A stretch of 64,000 nt of DNA. Origin: Crystallibacter degradans (GTDB taxonomy: Bacteria; Actinomycetota; Actinomycetes; Actinomycetales; Micrococcaceae). The stretch spans positions 76,305-140,304 of the forward strand of contig NZ_JABBCH010000013.1 in assembly GCF_012952295.1 (NCBI RefSeq), written 5' to 3'. Positions 1 through 9,075 of this stretch are shown here, piece after piece (positions within the stretch are counted from its first letter, which is position 1; the number at the start of each line of letters is the position of its first letter). The position numbers were made by a program, and so were the translations under genes. Below the pieces are notes generated by a model. It was not told the DNA's origin. It worked only from the letters and a program-made list of their open reading frames with translations, and ran no database searches.

Positions 1-1321
1 ACTGGACACCGAACGCCGCCCCGCCGAAGATGGCGAACCAGATCACGCTGACAATGCTGGGCACCAGCAGCACGCCGGTGACAAACTGGCGGATGGTCCG
101 GCCTCGGCTGATGCGGGCGATGAACATGCCTACAAACGGCGTCCAGGAGACCCACCAAGCCCAGTAGAAGATGGTCCAGCCGGACATCCAGGTACGGAGA
201 GCCTCGTCGCCGACGGCTTCAGTGCGTGAAGCCATCTCAGCGAGGTCGCGGGCGTAGTCGCCTACCGCGGCGGGAACCAGATTGAGGATGAAGAGCGTGG
301 GGCCGGCTACGAAAACGATCAGCGCGAGGATGACAGCCAGGACCATATTGATGTTCGCCAGCCACTGGATGCCGCGGCGGATGCCGGAGATAGCGGAGGC
401 GACAAAGCAGACAGTCAGCACGGCGACGATGGCCACCAGGATCGGGGTTGCCAGCTCGCCGACCCAGCCGTTGAAGGCAAGGCCGCTGCCGATCTGCAGG
501 GCGCCAAGCCCCAGCGAGGCCGCTGTACCGAAAAGCGTGGCGAAGATGGCCAGAATGTTGATGAACTTCCCGACCGGCCCCTCGACGGTTTTACGGCCGA
601 ACAGCGATGTGAAGGCCGCGGAGATCAGCTGCTTGCGGCCCAGACGGTACGTCCCATAGGCCATGGCAACACCGACGACGGCATACATCGCCCAAGGATG
701 CAGCGTCCAATGGAAGAGCGATGTAGCCATGGCGGTCTGGATTGCTTCGGGTGTTTGCCCGTTCACGCTGCCGGGCGGCGGGGCGATGTAGTGGTACATC
801 GGCTCGGCCACCCCGTAGAACATCAGGCCGATGCCCATGCCCGCGGCGAACATCATGGAGATCCAGGAAATGGTCCGGAACTCCGGCTTCTCGCCGTCCT
901 TGCCCAGCGGGATATTTCCGAAGCGGCCGAGCGCGAGCCACAGCACGTAGACCACGAAGAGCGAGGCCAGCAGGATGAAGAGCCAGCCGGTGTTTTCCAT
1001 AACCCAGTTCAGCGCGTTCTGGGAGGTGGCCGAGAGGTTCGCAGTGCCGAGGAAACCCCACGCGACAAACGCGACGGCGAGGGCACCTGCGACCGCGAAG
1101 ACCGTCTTGTCCAAGCCGCGGGGAACCCGACTGCGGCGGGCAGCGGCGTGCTCGGTTTCCGATTCGCGCAGTTCCTGCAAGATCTGCTGATCCAGTGCAG
1201 TGTGTTCTGCAGTTGCAGGTTTGGCTTGCTGGTCATCGCCCAGCGGCTCCTTGCGGATGAGCTCGGTGAGCTCATCGTCGGGACTGCCATCCTCAATTGC
1301 AAGATCGTTGTTCGCTGACAT
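1..1321 (-). CDS. BCCT-family betaine/choline/carnitine transporter (partial, C-terminus off the left edge)
   Basis: Secondary transporter of the betaine-choline-carnitine family, which imports quaternary ammonium compounds by Na+ or H+ symport. The frame opens with ATG at 1321 (MSANNDLAIEDGSPDD) and stays open to base 1, giving about 440 codons without a stop. A hydrophilic N-terminus of about 70 residues precedes the first membrane helix. Family signatures are visible: GMGIGLMFYGVAEP around residue 160, and the tryptophan-rich WTIFYWAWWVSWTPFVG segment followed by MFIARISRGRT near the cut end. It lies just downstream of the Rieske ferredoxin gene on the same strand and next to a betaine-type demethylase, so glycine betaine is the likely substrate. 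Substrate choice is inference; the family call is firm. Confidence 0.93.
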   Translation of the reverse strand, partial: MSANNDLAIEDGSPDDELTELIRKEPLGDDQQAKPATAEHTALDQQILQELRESETEHAAARRSRVPRGLDKTVFAVAGALAVAFVAWGFLGTANLSATSQNALNWVMENTGWLFILLASLFVVYVLWLALGRFGNIPLGKDGEKPEFRTISWISMMFAAGMGIGLMFYGVAEPMYHYIAPPPGSVNGQTPEAIQTAMATSLFHWTLHPWAMYAVVGVAMAYGTYRLGRKQLISAAFTSLFGRKTVEGPVGKFINILAIFATLFGTAASLGLGALQIGSGLAFNGWVGELATPILVAIVAVLTVCFVASAISGIRRGIQWLANINMVLAVILALIVFVAGPTLFILNLVPAAVGDYARDLAEMASRTEAVGDEALRTWMSGWTIFYWAWWVSWTPFVGMFIARISRGRTIRQFVTGVLLVPSIVSVIWFAIFGGAAFGVQ

Positions 1322-1372
1322 GAAAATCCTTTGCTAGATGACCAGGGCCTCTGCGGTGCACGTGCTGACGGT

Positions 1373-1723
1373 TTATACGTGTCCGTCTACGGTCAAACCA
1401 GGCGGAAGATTCGGAGCATCGTCTGATTCCCGGACCATGATGGTTCCGTCTACTACCTCGACCTCGTGGACCCGGACCGGCAGCTTCGCCGGCGGGGCGT
1501 CTACATTGCCCGTGCGTAAATTGAATTTGGAGGCGTGCAGCGGGCACTCCACTTCGCAGCCCTCAACCCAGCCATCGGCTAGAGATGCGTCCTGATGGGT
1601 GCACGTATCGTCGATGGCGAAGAGCTCGCCCTCCTCTGTATGGAAAACAGCGATGGGCGGTGACGTATCCAAACGAATCGCATCTCCGGGTGCCAGCTCT
1701 TTTAGTGGGCATGCCTTGTGCAT
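1373..1723 (-). CDS. Small Rieske [2Fe-2S] ferredoxin
   Basis: Electron carrier of about 116 residues, expected to pass electrons from the FAD reductase encoded across the divergent promoter to the Rieske oxygenase. The cluster motif is complete: C41-T-H43 and C60-P-L-H63, counted from the chosen start. I place the start at the ATG at 1723 (MHKACPLKELAPGD) because AAAGAGG lies about 8 bases upstream. An ATG at 1741 and a further upstream start at 1798 would give N-terminal extensions unusual for this family. It precedes the BCCT transporter on the same strand with a 51-base gap, so the two are probably co-transcribed. The family is certain; the redox partner is inferred from the neighbourhood. 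Confidence 0.9.
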   Translation of the reverse strand: MHKACPLKELAPGDAIRLDTSPPIAVFHTEEGELFAIDDTCTHQDASLADGWVEGCEVECPLHASKFNLRTGNVDAPPAKLPVRVHEVEVVDGTIMVRESDDAPNLPPGLTVDGHV

Positions 1724-1771
1724 GGAGCGAACCTCTTTCATAGCCGGCCGCTCTTTGGCGGCAGTTCCGTA

Positions 1772-1789
1772 GTGAACAACCTCGTTCAC
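1772..1789. promoter_or_regulatory. Inverted repeat GTGAAC-N6-GTTCAC, candidate operator
   Basis: A perfect 6-bp inverted repeat with a 6-base spacer lies about 50 bases upstream of the Rieske ferredoxin start, in the divergent region before the FAD reductase gene. Its size suits a dimeric regulator such as the IclR protein encoded at 4479-5282. Binding is inferred only. Confidence 0.4.
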
Positions 1790-1939
1790 AATAGGCAACA
1801 GCCTGACCGTTGGAGGGGGTACCTGTCAAGGGTTTTTTGTGTTCCAGCCCACACGGCTCATCGGCGTCGAAAATTACGTGTTTGTGACTCTTGACACAGC
1901 ACCTCGCGACCTCCATGCTGTTTCACATAGCGATGCGAG

Positions 1940-1954
1940 TTGCGTTAGACGCAA
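1940..1954. promoter_or_regulatory. Inverted repeat TTGCGT-TAG-ACGCAA, candidate operator
   Basis: A perfect 6-bp inverted repeat with a 3-base spacer lies about 70 bases upstream of the FAD reductase start. With the repeat at 1772-1789 it gives two candidate regulator sites in the 297-base divergent region (1724-2020). No other gene is seen there. Confidence 0.4.
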
Positions 1955-2020
1955 TTGAGCAATGCTTCTTAGCCAGAAGGTGCAGGAGTGCACCTCTCCA
2001 GTGTTGTGAAAGGCCAATCT

Positions 2021-3223
2021 ATGCAGACTCTTGTAGTCGTGGGGGCGTCCCTGGCCGGGCTCTCCGCCGCACGGGCAGCGCGGGCCCAAGGCTTTGCCGG
2101 CAGGCTCGTCATCATCGGGGACGAAGCCCCCCGCCCTTATGATCGACCTCCGCTGTCCAAGGACTTCCTGGCAGGCAAGATCGGCCTGGAGGACCTCGCG
2201 CTGGAGGAAGCCGGCGAGGACCTGAACGCCGAATGGCTGCTGGGAGTCCGTGCCGAGCGCTTCGACGCCCAGTCTCTAACAATCACGCTCAACGACGGAC
2301 GCAGTATCACAGCGGACGGAGTGATCATCGCTACCGGCGCCTCGGCCCGGGGCCTGGCCGAACTGCAAGGCATGCAGAACGTTTTTACGCTGCGCACACT
2401 TGCCGATGCGCAGGCGCTGCGGCCCCAGCTGCTTCCCGGGCGTCGCCTGGTGGTCATCGGTGCAGGATTCATCGGAGCGGAAACCGCTTCCACGGCCAAG
2501 GCAGCCGGCATGGAGGTGACCGTGGTGGAAAGGTCGGTTGCGCCATTGGCAGGCCCGCTCGGCGCGCAGATGGGGGCCGCTGTGGCCGGCCTTCATGAAG
2601 CAGCCGGAGTGGAACTGCTCTGCGGGACTGGCGTTTCCTCCTTCACGATGAGCGGAACCTCGGTGAGCGAAGTTGTCCTGGACAATGGCAGGCGGCTGCC
2701 TGCCGACGTCGTACTCGTTGGCATTGGAGCGCAGCCCAACGTTGAATGGCTGGAAGGATCGGGCATCGCGCTGGACAATGGCGTCCTGTGTGATGCCATG
2801 GGCCGGACTAACCGACCCGGTGTATCTGCCGTCGGCGACTGTGCCGCGTGGTACGACCTCCGGGCCCAAAGCCACCAGCGGGTAGAGCACTGGGCCGGGG
2901 CGAACGAACGCCCGGCTCTCGCCGTGGCCGCCCTGCTGGACGAGAACGCAGTGCAGCAGCCGGTTAATCCGCCGTACTTCTGGTCAGACCAATACGGATC
3001 GCGAATCCAGTTCGCCGGCCATGCCAAGGGCTACGACAGGATCGAGATCGAGCAAGGCGACGTCGCCGAGCGCAGCTTCCTGGCCGTGTACTACGCCGGC
3101 GCCGAACCGGTCGCCGTGCTGGGTGTAGACCAGACCCGGCAGTTCACTAAGTGGCGCAAATTCCTGAACAAGAACGCCCAGCAGTACATGGTCCCGGCAG
3201 GGGAGTTCGCTGCCGCCTCTTGA
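2021..3223 (+). CDS. FAD-dependent NAD(P)H:ferredoxin reductase
   Basis: Pyridine nucleotide-disulphide oxidoreductase of about 400 residues, of the type that reduces ferredoxins for oxygenases (rhodocoxin/BenA-type reductases). The N-terminus carries the FAD dinucleotide motif VVVGASLAGLSAARAAR. A second dinucleotide fold, VVIGAGFIGAETASTAKAAGMEV, lies near residue 145, and the FAD motif SAVGDCAAW lies near residue 275. The ATG at 2021 is chosen because AAAGG sits 8 bases upstream and the FAD motif then starts directly; an ATG at 1988 adds 11 residues without homology value. The oxygenase gene follows 85 bases downstream on the same strand, so the two likely form one transcript. The role as reductase for the Rieske ferredoxin at 1373 is inferred. 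Confidence 0.9.
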   Translation: MQTLVVVGASLAGLSAARAARAQGFAGRLVIIGDEAPRPYDRPPLSKDFLAGKIGLEDLALEEAGEDLNAEWLLGVRAERFDAQSLTITLNDGRSITADGVIIATGASARGLAELQGMQNVFTLRTLADAQALRPQLLPGRRLVVIGAGFIGAETASTAKAAGMEVTVVERSVAPLAGPLGAQMGAAVAGLHEAAGVELLCGTGVSSFTMSGTSVSEVVLDNGRRLPADVVLVGIGAQPNVEWLEGSGIALDNGVLCDAMGRTNRPGVSAVGDCAAWYDLRAQSHQRVEHWAGANERPALAVAALLDENAVQQPVNPPYFWSDQYGSRIQFAGHAKGYDRIEIEQGDVAERSFLAVYYAGAEPVAVLGVDQTRQFTKWRKFLNKNAQQYMVPAGEFAAAS

Positions 3224-3308
3224 GGCCGGGCAACACTTCCTGCTGCCGCAACCATTCCAGATTCCTGATTGCACCTTCCCGCTTCTCGTATTTCCAAGGA
3301 GTATCCCT

Positions 3309-4505
3309 ATGACCGCCGAAATCATCTCGGAAAGCCTGATCTCAACGCTGCCCGGCAATACCTATGTCGACGAGGACATTTTCAGAACCGAACAGGAGCG
3401 CATCTTTGAGCAAATGTGGTTCTGCGCCGTGCGTTCGGAGGACCTGGCCAAGCCCGGAGCTTACAAGACCGTCCAGATTGGCCGTGAGTCCGTCATCGTC
3501 ACCCGCAACCGCAAGGGCGCGATCCGGGCGTACTACAACATTTGCCGGCACCGCGGAGTCAAGCTGTGCATGGAGGAATCCGGTGAGGCCGGCCGTTCCT
3601 TCCAGTGTCCCTACCATGCCTGGACGTATGACTTTGATGGCAAGCTGATCGCGGCCCCCAACCTCACGAAGATGCCTGACATTGACCGGGAAAAGTATGG
3701 ACTTGTCCACGTGGCCGTGCGCGAATACCTCGGCTATGTCTGGCTCTGCCTGGCCGATGAGCCGCCGTCGTTCGAGGACGACGTTGTCGGCGCCATCGAG
3801 GAGCGCCTGGGCGATGTCCAGGCTATCGAGAGCTATGACGTTGCCAGCCTGAAACTTGGCCGGCGCATCACCTACGACGTGAAGGCGAACTGGAAGCTCA
3901 TCATCGAGAACTTCATGGAGTGCTACCACTGCGCCACAATCCATCCCGAGCTGACGGAGGTGCTGCCCGAATTCGCGGATGGACTGGCGGCGCAATACTT
4001 TGTCGGCCACGGCGCGGAGTTCGGTGACGACGTCAAGGGATTCACCATCGACGGCTCGGAAGGTGTGGACCGGATTCCCGGCATCGGCGACGACCAGGAC
4101 CGCCGCTACTACGCGATTACGATCAAACCGACAGTCTTCGTCAACCTGGTGCCGGACCACGTCATCATCCACCGGATGTTCCCGATGGCCGCGGACCACA
4201 CGATCGTCGAATGCGACTGGCTCTATCTGCCCAGCGTTGTCGAGAGCGGTAGAGATCTCACTTCGTCGGTGGAACTGTTCCACCGGGTGAACCAGCAGGA
4301 TTTTGACGCCTGCGAACGCTGCCAGCCCGCCATGGGCTCCAAGATCTATGCCAAGGGCGGGGTCCTGGTTCCCAGCGAGCACCATATCGGTGCGTTCCAC
4401 CACTGGGTGCAGGAGATGCTCGACGGCACCGGCACAGTCTCCGGTCCCGTTGCCGACGCCGTACCCGACGCTCCTGAATCACTCGGGGCTGTGACCCATC
4501 CGTGA
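3309..4505 (+). CDS. Rieske oxygenase, glycine betaine demethylase-like (GbcA type)
   Basis: Ring-hydroxylating-type oxygenase alpha subunit of 398 residues. The Rieske centre is C79-R-H81 and C100-P-Y-H103. The mononuclear iron site lies in ENFMECYHCATIHPEL, with H207 and H212 as ligands. GbcA enzymes oxidatively demethylate glycine betaine to dimethylglycine, releasing formaldehyde. Here the flanking BCCT transporter and the sarcosine operon downstream support a quaternary amine substrate such as betaine, but stachydrine or carnitine cannot be excluded. AAGGAG is well placed before the ATG at 3309. The last 27 bases overlap the convergent IclR gene tail to tail. Confidence 0.82.
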   Translation: MTAEIISESLISTLPGNTYVDEDIFRTEQERIFEQMWFCAVRSEDLAKPGAYKTVQIGRESVIVTRNRKGAIRAYYNICRHRGVKLCMEESGEAGRSFQCPYHAWTYDFDGKLIAAPNLTKMPDIDREKYGLVHVAVREYLGYVWLCLADEPPSFEDDVVGAIEERLGDVQAIESYDVASLKLGRRITYDVKANWKLIIENFMECYHCATIHPELTEVLPEFADGLAAQYFVGHGAEFGDDVKGFTIDGSEGVDRIPGIGDDQDRRYYAITIKPTVFVNLVPDHVIIHRMFPMAADHTIVECDWLYLPSVVESGRDLTSSVELFHRVNQQDFDACERCQPAMGSKIYAKGGVLVPSEHHIGAFHHWVQEMLDGTGTVSGPVADAVPDAPESLGAVTHP

Positions 4506-5282
4506 ACTGATATCTTGCCCGGCCTGTTTGAGATCCTCAATCAGGCCGGGCATTTCTCTGGGTTTGAAGCGGAAGGAAGGACCTGAAATGCTGACGGCCC
4601 CGATTACTGTCCCGAGATGGTCATATACGGGAACCGCGATGGCGCTGAGGCCGATCTCGAATTCTTCGGAGACGACGGCGTACCCTGAGCTGCCCACCTC
4701 GAGCAGCTCCTTCTCAAGTTCCTGCTTGGAAGTTATGGTCCGGGCGGTTTGGGCGAAGAGTCCGGTCTCCTTGAGGATCTTTTGCCGCTGCTCCGATGTG
4801 AGCGCCGCGAGGAGCACCTTGCCGCTGGAGGTGGCATGGAGCGGCGTAAGGCTGCCGATCCAGTCATGGGTGGACAGGGTGGAAGGACCCATGGCCTGAT
4901 CCACGTTGACTGCGTAATTGGAGCGCAGGACGGCCAGATTTACCGTTTCCTTGTACTGGTCGGCCAGAGCTTCCAGGATCGGACGGGCTTCGCGGACCAA
5001 GCTGAGCCTGCCGGGAATGGAATTGGCCAGGCGGAGGATGCTGAAACCGAGCTGATACTTGCCGCGCTCGGAGTTCTGCTGGACCATGCCCCGCTGATCG
5101 AGCGAGGCCAGGAGTCTGGAGGCAGTGGATTTGTGCACGCCCATTTCCTCGGCAATCTCGCTCACCCCGGCAGACCCGGTCCGCGCGAGTATTTCGAGGA
5201 CCGTGATGGCTCGGTCGACCGACTGAACGCCGCGGCCGGCCTCCGGACTCTCATCGTCCACATTAAATTCTGTTGCAGGCAT
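4479..5282 (-). CDS. IclR-family transcriptional regulator
   Basis: DNA-binding regulator of 267 residues with the family layout. The N-terminal winged helix-turn-helix spans about residues 18-80 (VQSVDRAITVLEILARTG, then EMGVHKSTASRLLASL). The C-terminal effector domain of about 170 residues includes the conserved ATSSGKVLLAAL and SEEFEIGLSAIAVPV stretches. It is convergent with the Rieske oxygenase gene and overlaps it by 27 bases. It probably senses an intermediate of the betaine branch and controls the transporter/ferredoxin and reductase/oxygenase units; this is inference from position. No clear Shine-Dalgarno is seen before the ATG at 5282. Confidence 0.9.
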   Translation of the reverse strand: MPATEFNVDDESPEAGRGVQSVDRAITVLEILARTGSAGVSEIAEEMGVHKSTASRLLASLDQRGMVQQNSERGKYQLGFSILRLANSIPGRLSLVREARPILEALADQYKETVNLAVLRSNYAVNVDQAMGPSTLSTHDWIGSLTPLHATSSGKVLLAALTSEQRQKILKETGLFAQTARTITSKQELEKELLEVGSSGYAVVSEEFEIGLSAIAVPVYDHLGTVIGAVSISGPSFRFKPREMPGLIEDLKQAGQDISSRMGHSPE

Positions 5283-5385
5283 ATCAACATCGTCTCAGAC
5301 ACGGGGATGCTGCGGTCACCACACGAAGCCGAACCGCGTTATCGCTTCGACGTTCGGACATGGGAACCCCTTTCACCGTGGGGAG

Positions 5386-6216
5386 TCAGTCCGGGCTGCC
5401 GCCGAGGCGGGTGGTGACTTTGTGTGCGGCTGTGCGGCAGGCTTCTACGAGTGTGTGCAGTTGTTGGGTGGATACCCTGAAGCGGGGGGCTGCGAGCATG
5501 ACGCAGGCTGCGAGGTTGCCGCGGTGGTCGAAGACGGGGGCTGCGACGCCGACTTCGTCCAGGGAGGTTTCTCCGTAGTTGGTGGCGTAGCCTTGCGAGG
5601 AGACCTGTTTGAGCCGTGTGAGGTATTCCTCCACGTTTTCCTGGGTGGGGGCGGCGAGGATGATTTGGCCGCTGGTGAGCCGGGTGCGTGCCCTTTCGGT
5701 TCCTTCGCCGGCGAGGAAGACCTGGACGGAGGAGCTGACCGCGGTGTTGTAGCGGGTGCCCAGGGGGGTGGTGTGTTTGACTTGTTGGCGGCTGGGGAGC
5801 TGTTCTACGCAGACGGATTCGCTGCCGTTCCAGACCATGAGTGCGCTGGTTTCGCCGGTGAGTTCGGTCAGTTCCTGCAGTACGGGGTAGGCGGCGCGGC
5901 GTTCGTCGAGGTCGGCCAGCAGCGGTCCCGCGACGGCTATCAGCCCGAGTCCCAGTTTGAACCGGCGTGACGTGGCGTCGCGTTCGACCAGGTTTTCCTG
6001 TTCCAGGGTGGCCAGGATGCGTGAGACGGTGCTTTTGTGCAGGGCGACCTGTGCTGCTATTTCCGTGACTCCTTGCAGCGGTTGTTCGGCGGTGAAGCAG
6101 CGAAGGACTTCGATGGCGTTGACCAGGACGGACGCGCCGCGCGCGTCGGAGGTGCCGGCGTCGTTCGCGGGTGCGGGTGGACCGGGTGCTGTTGTCTCAC
6201 TCATGGTGGTGTCCAT
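5386..6216 (-). CDS. IclR-family transcriptional regulator (creatine locus)
   Basis: A second IclR regulator, 276 residues. After an alanine/proline-rich leader of about 27 residues comes the helix-turn-helix (NAIEVLRCFTAEQPLQ, VALHKSTVSRILATLEQE), then the effector domain with TALMVWNGSESVCVEQ-like strands and SLDEVGVAAPVFDHRG. It lies downstream of the creatinase gene on the same strand, separated by a strong hairpin (6261-6295), so it probably has its own transcript or is expressed by read-through. It is the best candidate regulator of the creatinase/MFS unit. An ATG 12 bases inside (6204) is an alternative start. Confidence 0.9.
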   Translation of the reverse strand: MDTTMSETTAPGPPAPANDAGTSDARGASVLVNAIEVLRCFTAEQPLQGVTEIAAQVALHKSTVSRILATLEQENLVERDATSRRFKLGLGLIAVAGPLLADLDERRAAYPVLQELTELTGETSALMVWNGSESVCVEQLPSRQQVKHTTPLGTRYNTAVSSSVQVFLAGEGTERARTRLTSGQIILAAPTQENVEEYLTRLKQVSSQGYATNYGETSLDEVGVAAPVFDHRGNLAACVMLAAPRFRVSTQQLHTLVEACRTAAHKVTTRLGGSPD

Positions 6217-6260
6217 TCTGGCCGGTAAAAGCGTAAAAGGGTGAACGGGTGGAAGGGTGG

Positions 6261-6295
6261 ATGCGGCGCAGACGGTGTTTCCGTCTGCGCCGCAT
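6261..6295 (-). terminator. Perfect 15-bp hairpin after creatinase
   Basis: Arms 6261-6275 and 6281-6295 are exact reverse complements around a 5-base loop. It sits 33 bases past the creatinase stop codon. No U-run follows, as is common in high-GC actinobacteria. Confidence 0.75.
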
Positions 6296-6327
6296 TCATT
6301 CCGGTTCCGCCTTCCGGGGGTGTGGTG

Positions 6328-7584
6328 TTAGGCGTCGATGATGTTGTTTTCGGGGCCGAAGCCGAATTTGGTGATGTTTTCGACGCCGCCGTCGTCGCCG
6401 ATGACGAGGATGTCGTGTTCGCGGTAGCCGCCGGCGCCGGGTTCGCCGTCGAGGACGGTGATCATTGGTTCCATGGAGACGACCATGCCGGGTTCGAGGA
6501 CGGTGTCGATGTCTTCGCGTAGTTCCAGGCCTGCTTCGCGGCCGTAGTAGTGGGAGAGGACGCCGAAGGAGTGGCCGTAGCCGAAGGTGCGGTTCGGGAG
6601 GAGGCCGTGGCCGATGTAGATTTCGTTGAGTTCGGCGGCGATGTCCTTGCAGACGGCGCCGGGTTTGATCAGTTCCAGGCCGCGGCGGTGGACCTCGACG
6701 TTGACGTTCCACAGTTGCAGGGAGCGTTCGTCGGGCTGGCCGAGGAAGAGGGTGCGTTCCAGGGCGGTGTAGTAGCCGGAGGTCATCGGGAAGCAGTTCA
6801 GGGAGAGGATGTCCCCTTGCTGGAGTTTGCGGGTGGTGGCCCAGTTGTGGGCGCCGTCGGTGTTGATGCCGGACTGGAACCAGACCCAGGTGTCGCGGAC
6901 TTCCTGGTCGGGGAAGGTGCGGGCGATTTCGTGGACCATGGCTTCGGTGCCGATGAGGGCGACTTCGTATTCGGTGATGCCTTCGCGGATGGCGGCCTTG
7001 ATGGCTTCGCCGCCGAGGTCGCCGATGCGGGCGCCGTGTTTGATGACTTCGATTTCTTCGGCGGATTTGATCATGCGCTGGCGCATGGCGTCCTGGGAGA
7101 TGTCGAGCAGTTGCGCGCCGGCGAATGCGGCCTGGATCTTTTCGCGGGTCAGGACGGGCAGGGCGTCGTCTTCGACGCCGAGGCGGCGGGCGGTGATGCC
7201 GCGCTGGCGCAGGGCTTCCTGGAGGCCGAAGTAGAAGTTGTCGCGGCGCCAGTCGGTGTAGACGATGTTCTCGCCGTAGCTGGTGCGCCAGGGCATGCCG
7301 GCGTCGATGTTCGCGGTGATCGTGACGGAGTCTTCGGCGGTGACGACCAGGGCGTAGTTGCGCCCGAACGTGGTGTAGAGGAAGTCGGAGTAGTACTTGA
7401 TGCCGTGGTAGCTGGTGAGGATGACGGCGTCGAGTTCCTTGACGGCCATGATCTGGCGCAGCCCGGTCAGGCGGCGTTCGAACTCGGCGTCGGAGAAGGT
7501 CAGCTTCTGCTTGGTGCCGTTGTGCAGGACTTTCAGGCGCTCGAGCTCGGCGACGGAGTTGGCGGGAGCAGCTGCGATGGACAT
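6328..7584 (-). CDS. Creatinase (creatine amidinohydrolase)
   Basis: Hydrolyses creatine to sarcosine and urea. The protein has the creatinase pita-bread fold and closely follows the Pseudomonas enzyme from memory: TSYHGIKYYSDFLYTTFGR near residue 57, NIVYTDWRRDNFYF, FQSGINTDGAHNWATTRK (containing the catalytic histidine), LSLNCFPMTSGYYTALERT, and GYGHSFGVLSHYYGREAGLE. Length from the ATG at 7584 is 418 residues, normal for the family. That start has TAGGAG 6 bases upstream; a longer frame from 7635 adds 17 residues with no ribosome binding site. An MFS carrier gene precedes it by 51 bases on the same strand, and the sarcosine oxidase operon nearby would consume the product. Confidence 0.96.
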   Translation of the reverse strand: MSIAAAPANSVAELERLKVLHNGTKQKLTFSDAEFERRLTGLRQIMAVKELDAVILTSYHGIKYYSDFLYTTFGRNYALVVTAEDSVTITANIDAGMPWRTSYGENIVYTDWRRDNFYFGLQEALRQRGITARRLGVEDDALPVLTREKIQAAFAGAQLLDISQDAMRQRMIKSAEEIEVIKHGARIGDLGGEAIKAAIREGITEYEVALIGTEAMVHEIARTFPDQEVRDTWVWFQSGINTDGAHNWATTRKLQQGDILSLNCFPMTSGYYTALERTLFLGQPDERSLQLWNVNVEVHRRGLELIKPGAVCKDIAAELNEIYIGHGLLPNRTFGYGHSFGVLSHYYGREAGLELREDIDTVLEPGMVVSMEPMITVLDGEPGAGGYREHDILVIGDDGGVENITKFGFGPENNIIDA

Positions 7585-7635
7585 GGAATCTCCTAAAGAA
7601 TCAGTTATTGATGTGGTGATGGGTGGGGGAAGCAT

Positions 7636-9036
7636 TTATTCGTGCCGCAGCGGTTCGTTGCTGGTTTCGCGGGAGAGCGAGACGGCGACCAGGGAGATGA
7701 TCGCGGCGGCCACGAGGTAGAACGCCGGCGCCAGGTTGTTCGCGGTCGCGGCGATCAGCAGTGTTGCCATCATCGGCGCGGTGCCGCCGAAGAGGGCGTT
7801 GGAGAGGTTGAAGCTCACCGCGAAGCCGCTGTAGCGCACGCGGGTCGGGAACATTTCGGCCAGGAAGCTGGGCAGCGTGCCGTCGTTGAGGGTCAGCATC
7901 GCGCCGAGCAGGATCTGGACCAGGACGATGACCAGGAAGTTGCCGGTGCCCAGCAGGCTGAACGCGGGAACGGTCAGCAGGATGAACAGCACGGAGGCGG
8001 AGATGAGGACTTTCTTGCGGCCGAAGCGGTCCGAGAGCATGCCGGTCAGGAAGATGAAGCCGATGTACGTCAGCAGGGCGATCGTCGTCGCGATGTAGGA
8101 CTCGGTGGCGCCCAGGCCCAGCTCTTCCGAGAGGTAGGTGGGCATGTAGCTGAGGATGACGTAGAAGCCGACGGCGTTGAGCAGCACCGCGCCGACGGCC
8201 TGCAGCAGCTGGCGCCAGTGGGTGCGGAACATGTCCTTCACCGGTGCCTTCACGGCGTGGTCTTCGGCGGCCAGCGCCCGGAAGGCCGGGGTGTCTTCCA
8301 GCCGGGTCCGGATGTAGCGGCCGATCAGGCCCATCGGGGCGGCCAGCAGGAACGGCAGCCGCCATCCCCAGTCCTGCATCTGGCTGTCATCGAGCAGCCC
8401 GGTCAGCAGCGCCGCGAGGAGCGAGCCGAGCAGCAGGCCGGTGGCGGTGCTGGCCGGCACGACGGCGGCATAAAGACCGCGCCGGTTCGGCGGGGCGTAC
8501 TCGACGAGGAAGGCCGACGCGCCGGCGTATTCACCCGAGGCGGAAAAGCCCTGCACGACCCGGATGATCAGCAACAGGATCGGGGCCCAGATGCCGATGG
8601 TCGCGTAGCCGGGGATCAACGCGATGCAGAACGTGGCCGCGGACATGATCAGGATCGACCACGACAAGGCCGTCCGCCGGCCGATCCGGTCGCCGATATG
8701 GCCCCAGACAAAGCCGCCCAGCGGCCGCACCAGGAAGGAGATGGCGAAGAGCGCGAACGTCAGCAGGAGCCCGGTCTGCGGATCGGACTCCGGGAAGAAC
8801 ACGGCCGTGATGGTGACCGCGAGATAGCCGTAGACGGCGTAGTCGAACCACTCGACGAAGTTACCGATAAAGCTCGCCGCGATGACCTTGCGCCGGGTAT
8901 CCCGGCCCACGTTCGGCTCAAGCCGGCGCTGGCCGCTGAGGGAAGGATCGCCGTCATTGGAAAAGGCCACCGCGGGTCCATCTTTCGTTCCTGGAACGGG
9001 GGCGCCATTGCCGGCCCGGGTTTTGCTTAGTTTCAT
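7636..9036 (-). CDS. MFS transporter, metabolite:H+ symporter type (likely creatine uptake)
   Basis: Twelve-helix major facilitator of about 466 residues in the metabolite:H+ symporter subfamily (like ShiA, ProP and KgtP). Markers are IGNFVEWFDYAVYGYLAV at the first helix, the loop motif GHIGDRIGRRTALSWS, QGFSASGEYAGASAFLVEYAP, and SDRFGRKK in the middle. It is transcribed just ahead of creatinase from a promoter at about 9093-9121, which makes creatine or a related guanidino acid the likely cargo. The start is uncertain: ATG at 9036 (MKLSKTRAG) or at 9048, neither with a strong Shine-Dalgarno. Confidence 0.87.
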   Translation of the reverse strand: MKLSKTRAGNGAPVPGTKDGPAVAFSNDGDPSLSGQRRLEPNVGRDTRRKVIAASFIGNFVEWFDYAVYGYLAVTITAVFFPESDPQTGLLLTFALFAISFLVRPLGGFVWGHIGDRIGRRTALSWSILIMSAATFCIALIPGYATIGIWAPILLLIIRVVQGFSASGEYAGASAFLVEYAPPNRRGLYAAVVPASTATGLLLGSLLAALLTGLLDDSQMQDWGWRLPFLLAAPMGLIGRYIRTRLEDTPAFRALAAEDHAVKAPVKDMFRTHWRQLLQAVGAVLLNAVGFYVILSYMPTYLSEELGLGATESYIATTIALLTYIGFIFLTGMLSDRFGRKKVLISASVLFILLTVPAFSLLGTGNFLVIVLVQILLGAMLTLNDGTLPSFLAEMFPTRVRYSGFAVSFNLSNALFGGTAPMMATLLIAATANNLAPAFYLVAAAIISLVAVSLSRETSNEPLRHE

Positions 9037-9075
9037 GGGGAAAACCATCCAGATTTTGGTGAAGTTGCATTCACT

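Noticed and set aside
6328..7584. Assignment of the M24-like protein as an aminopeptidase or prolidase
   Set aside because: The sequence follows creatinase closely over its length, and the context (sarcosine oxidase, MFS carrier) fits creatine hydrolysis.
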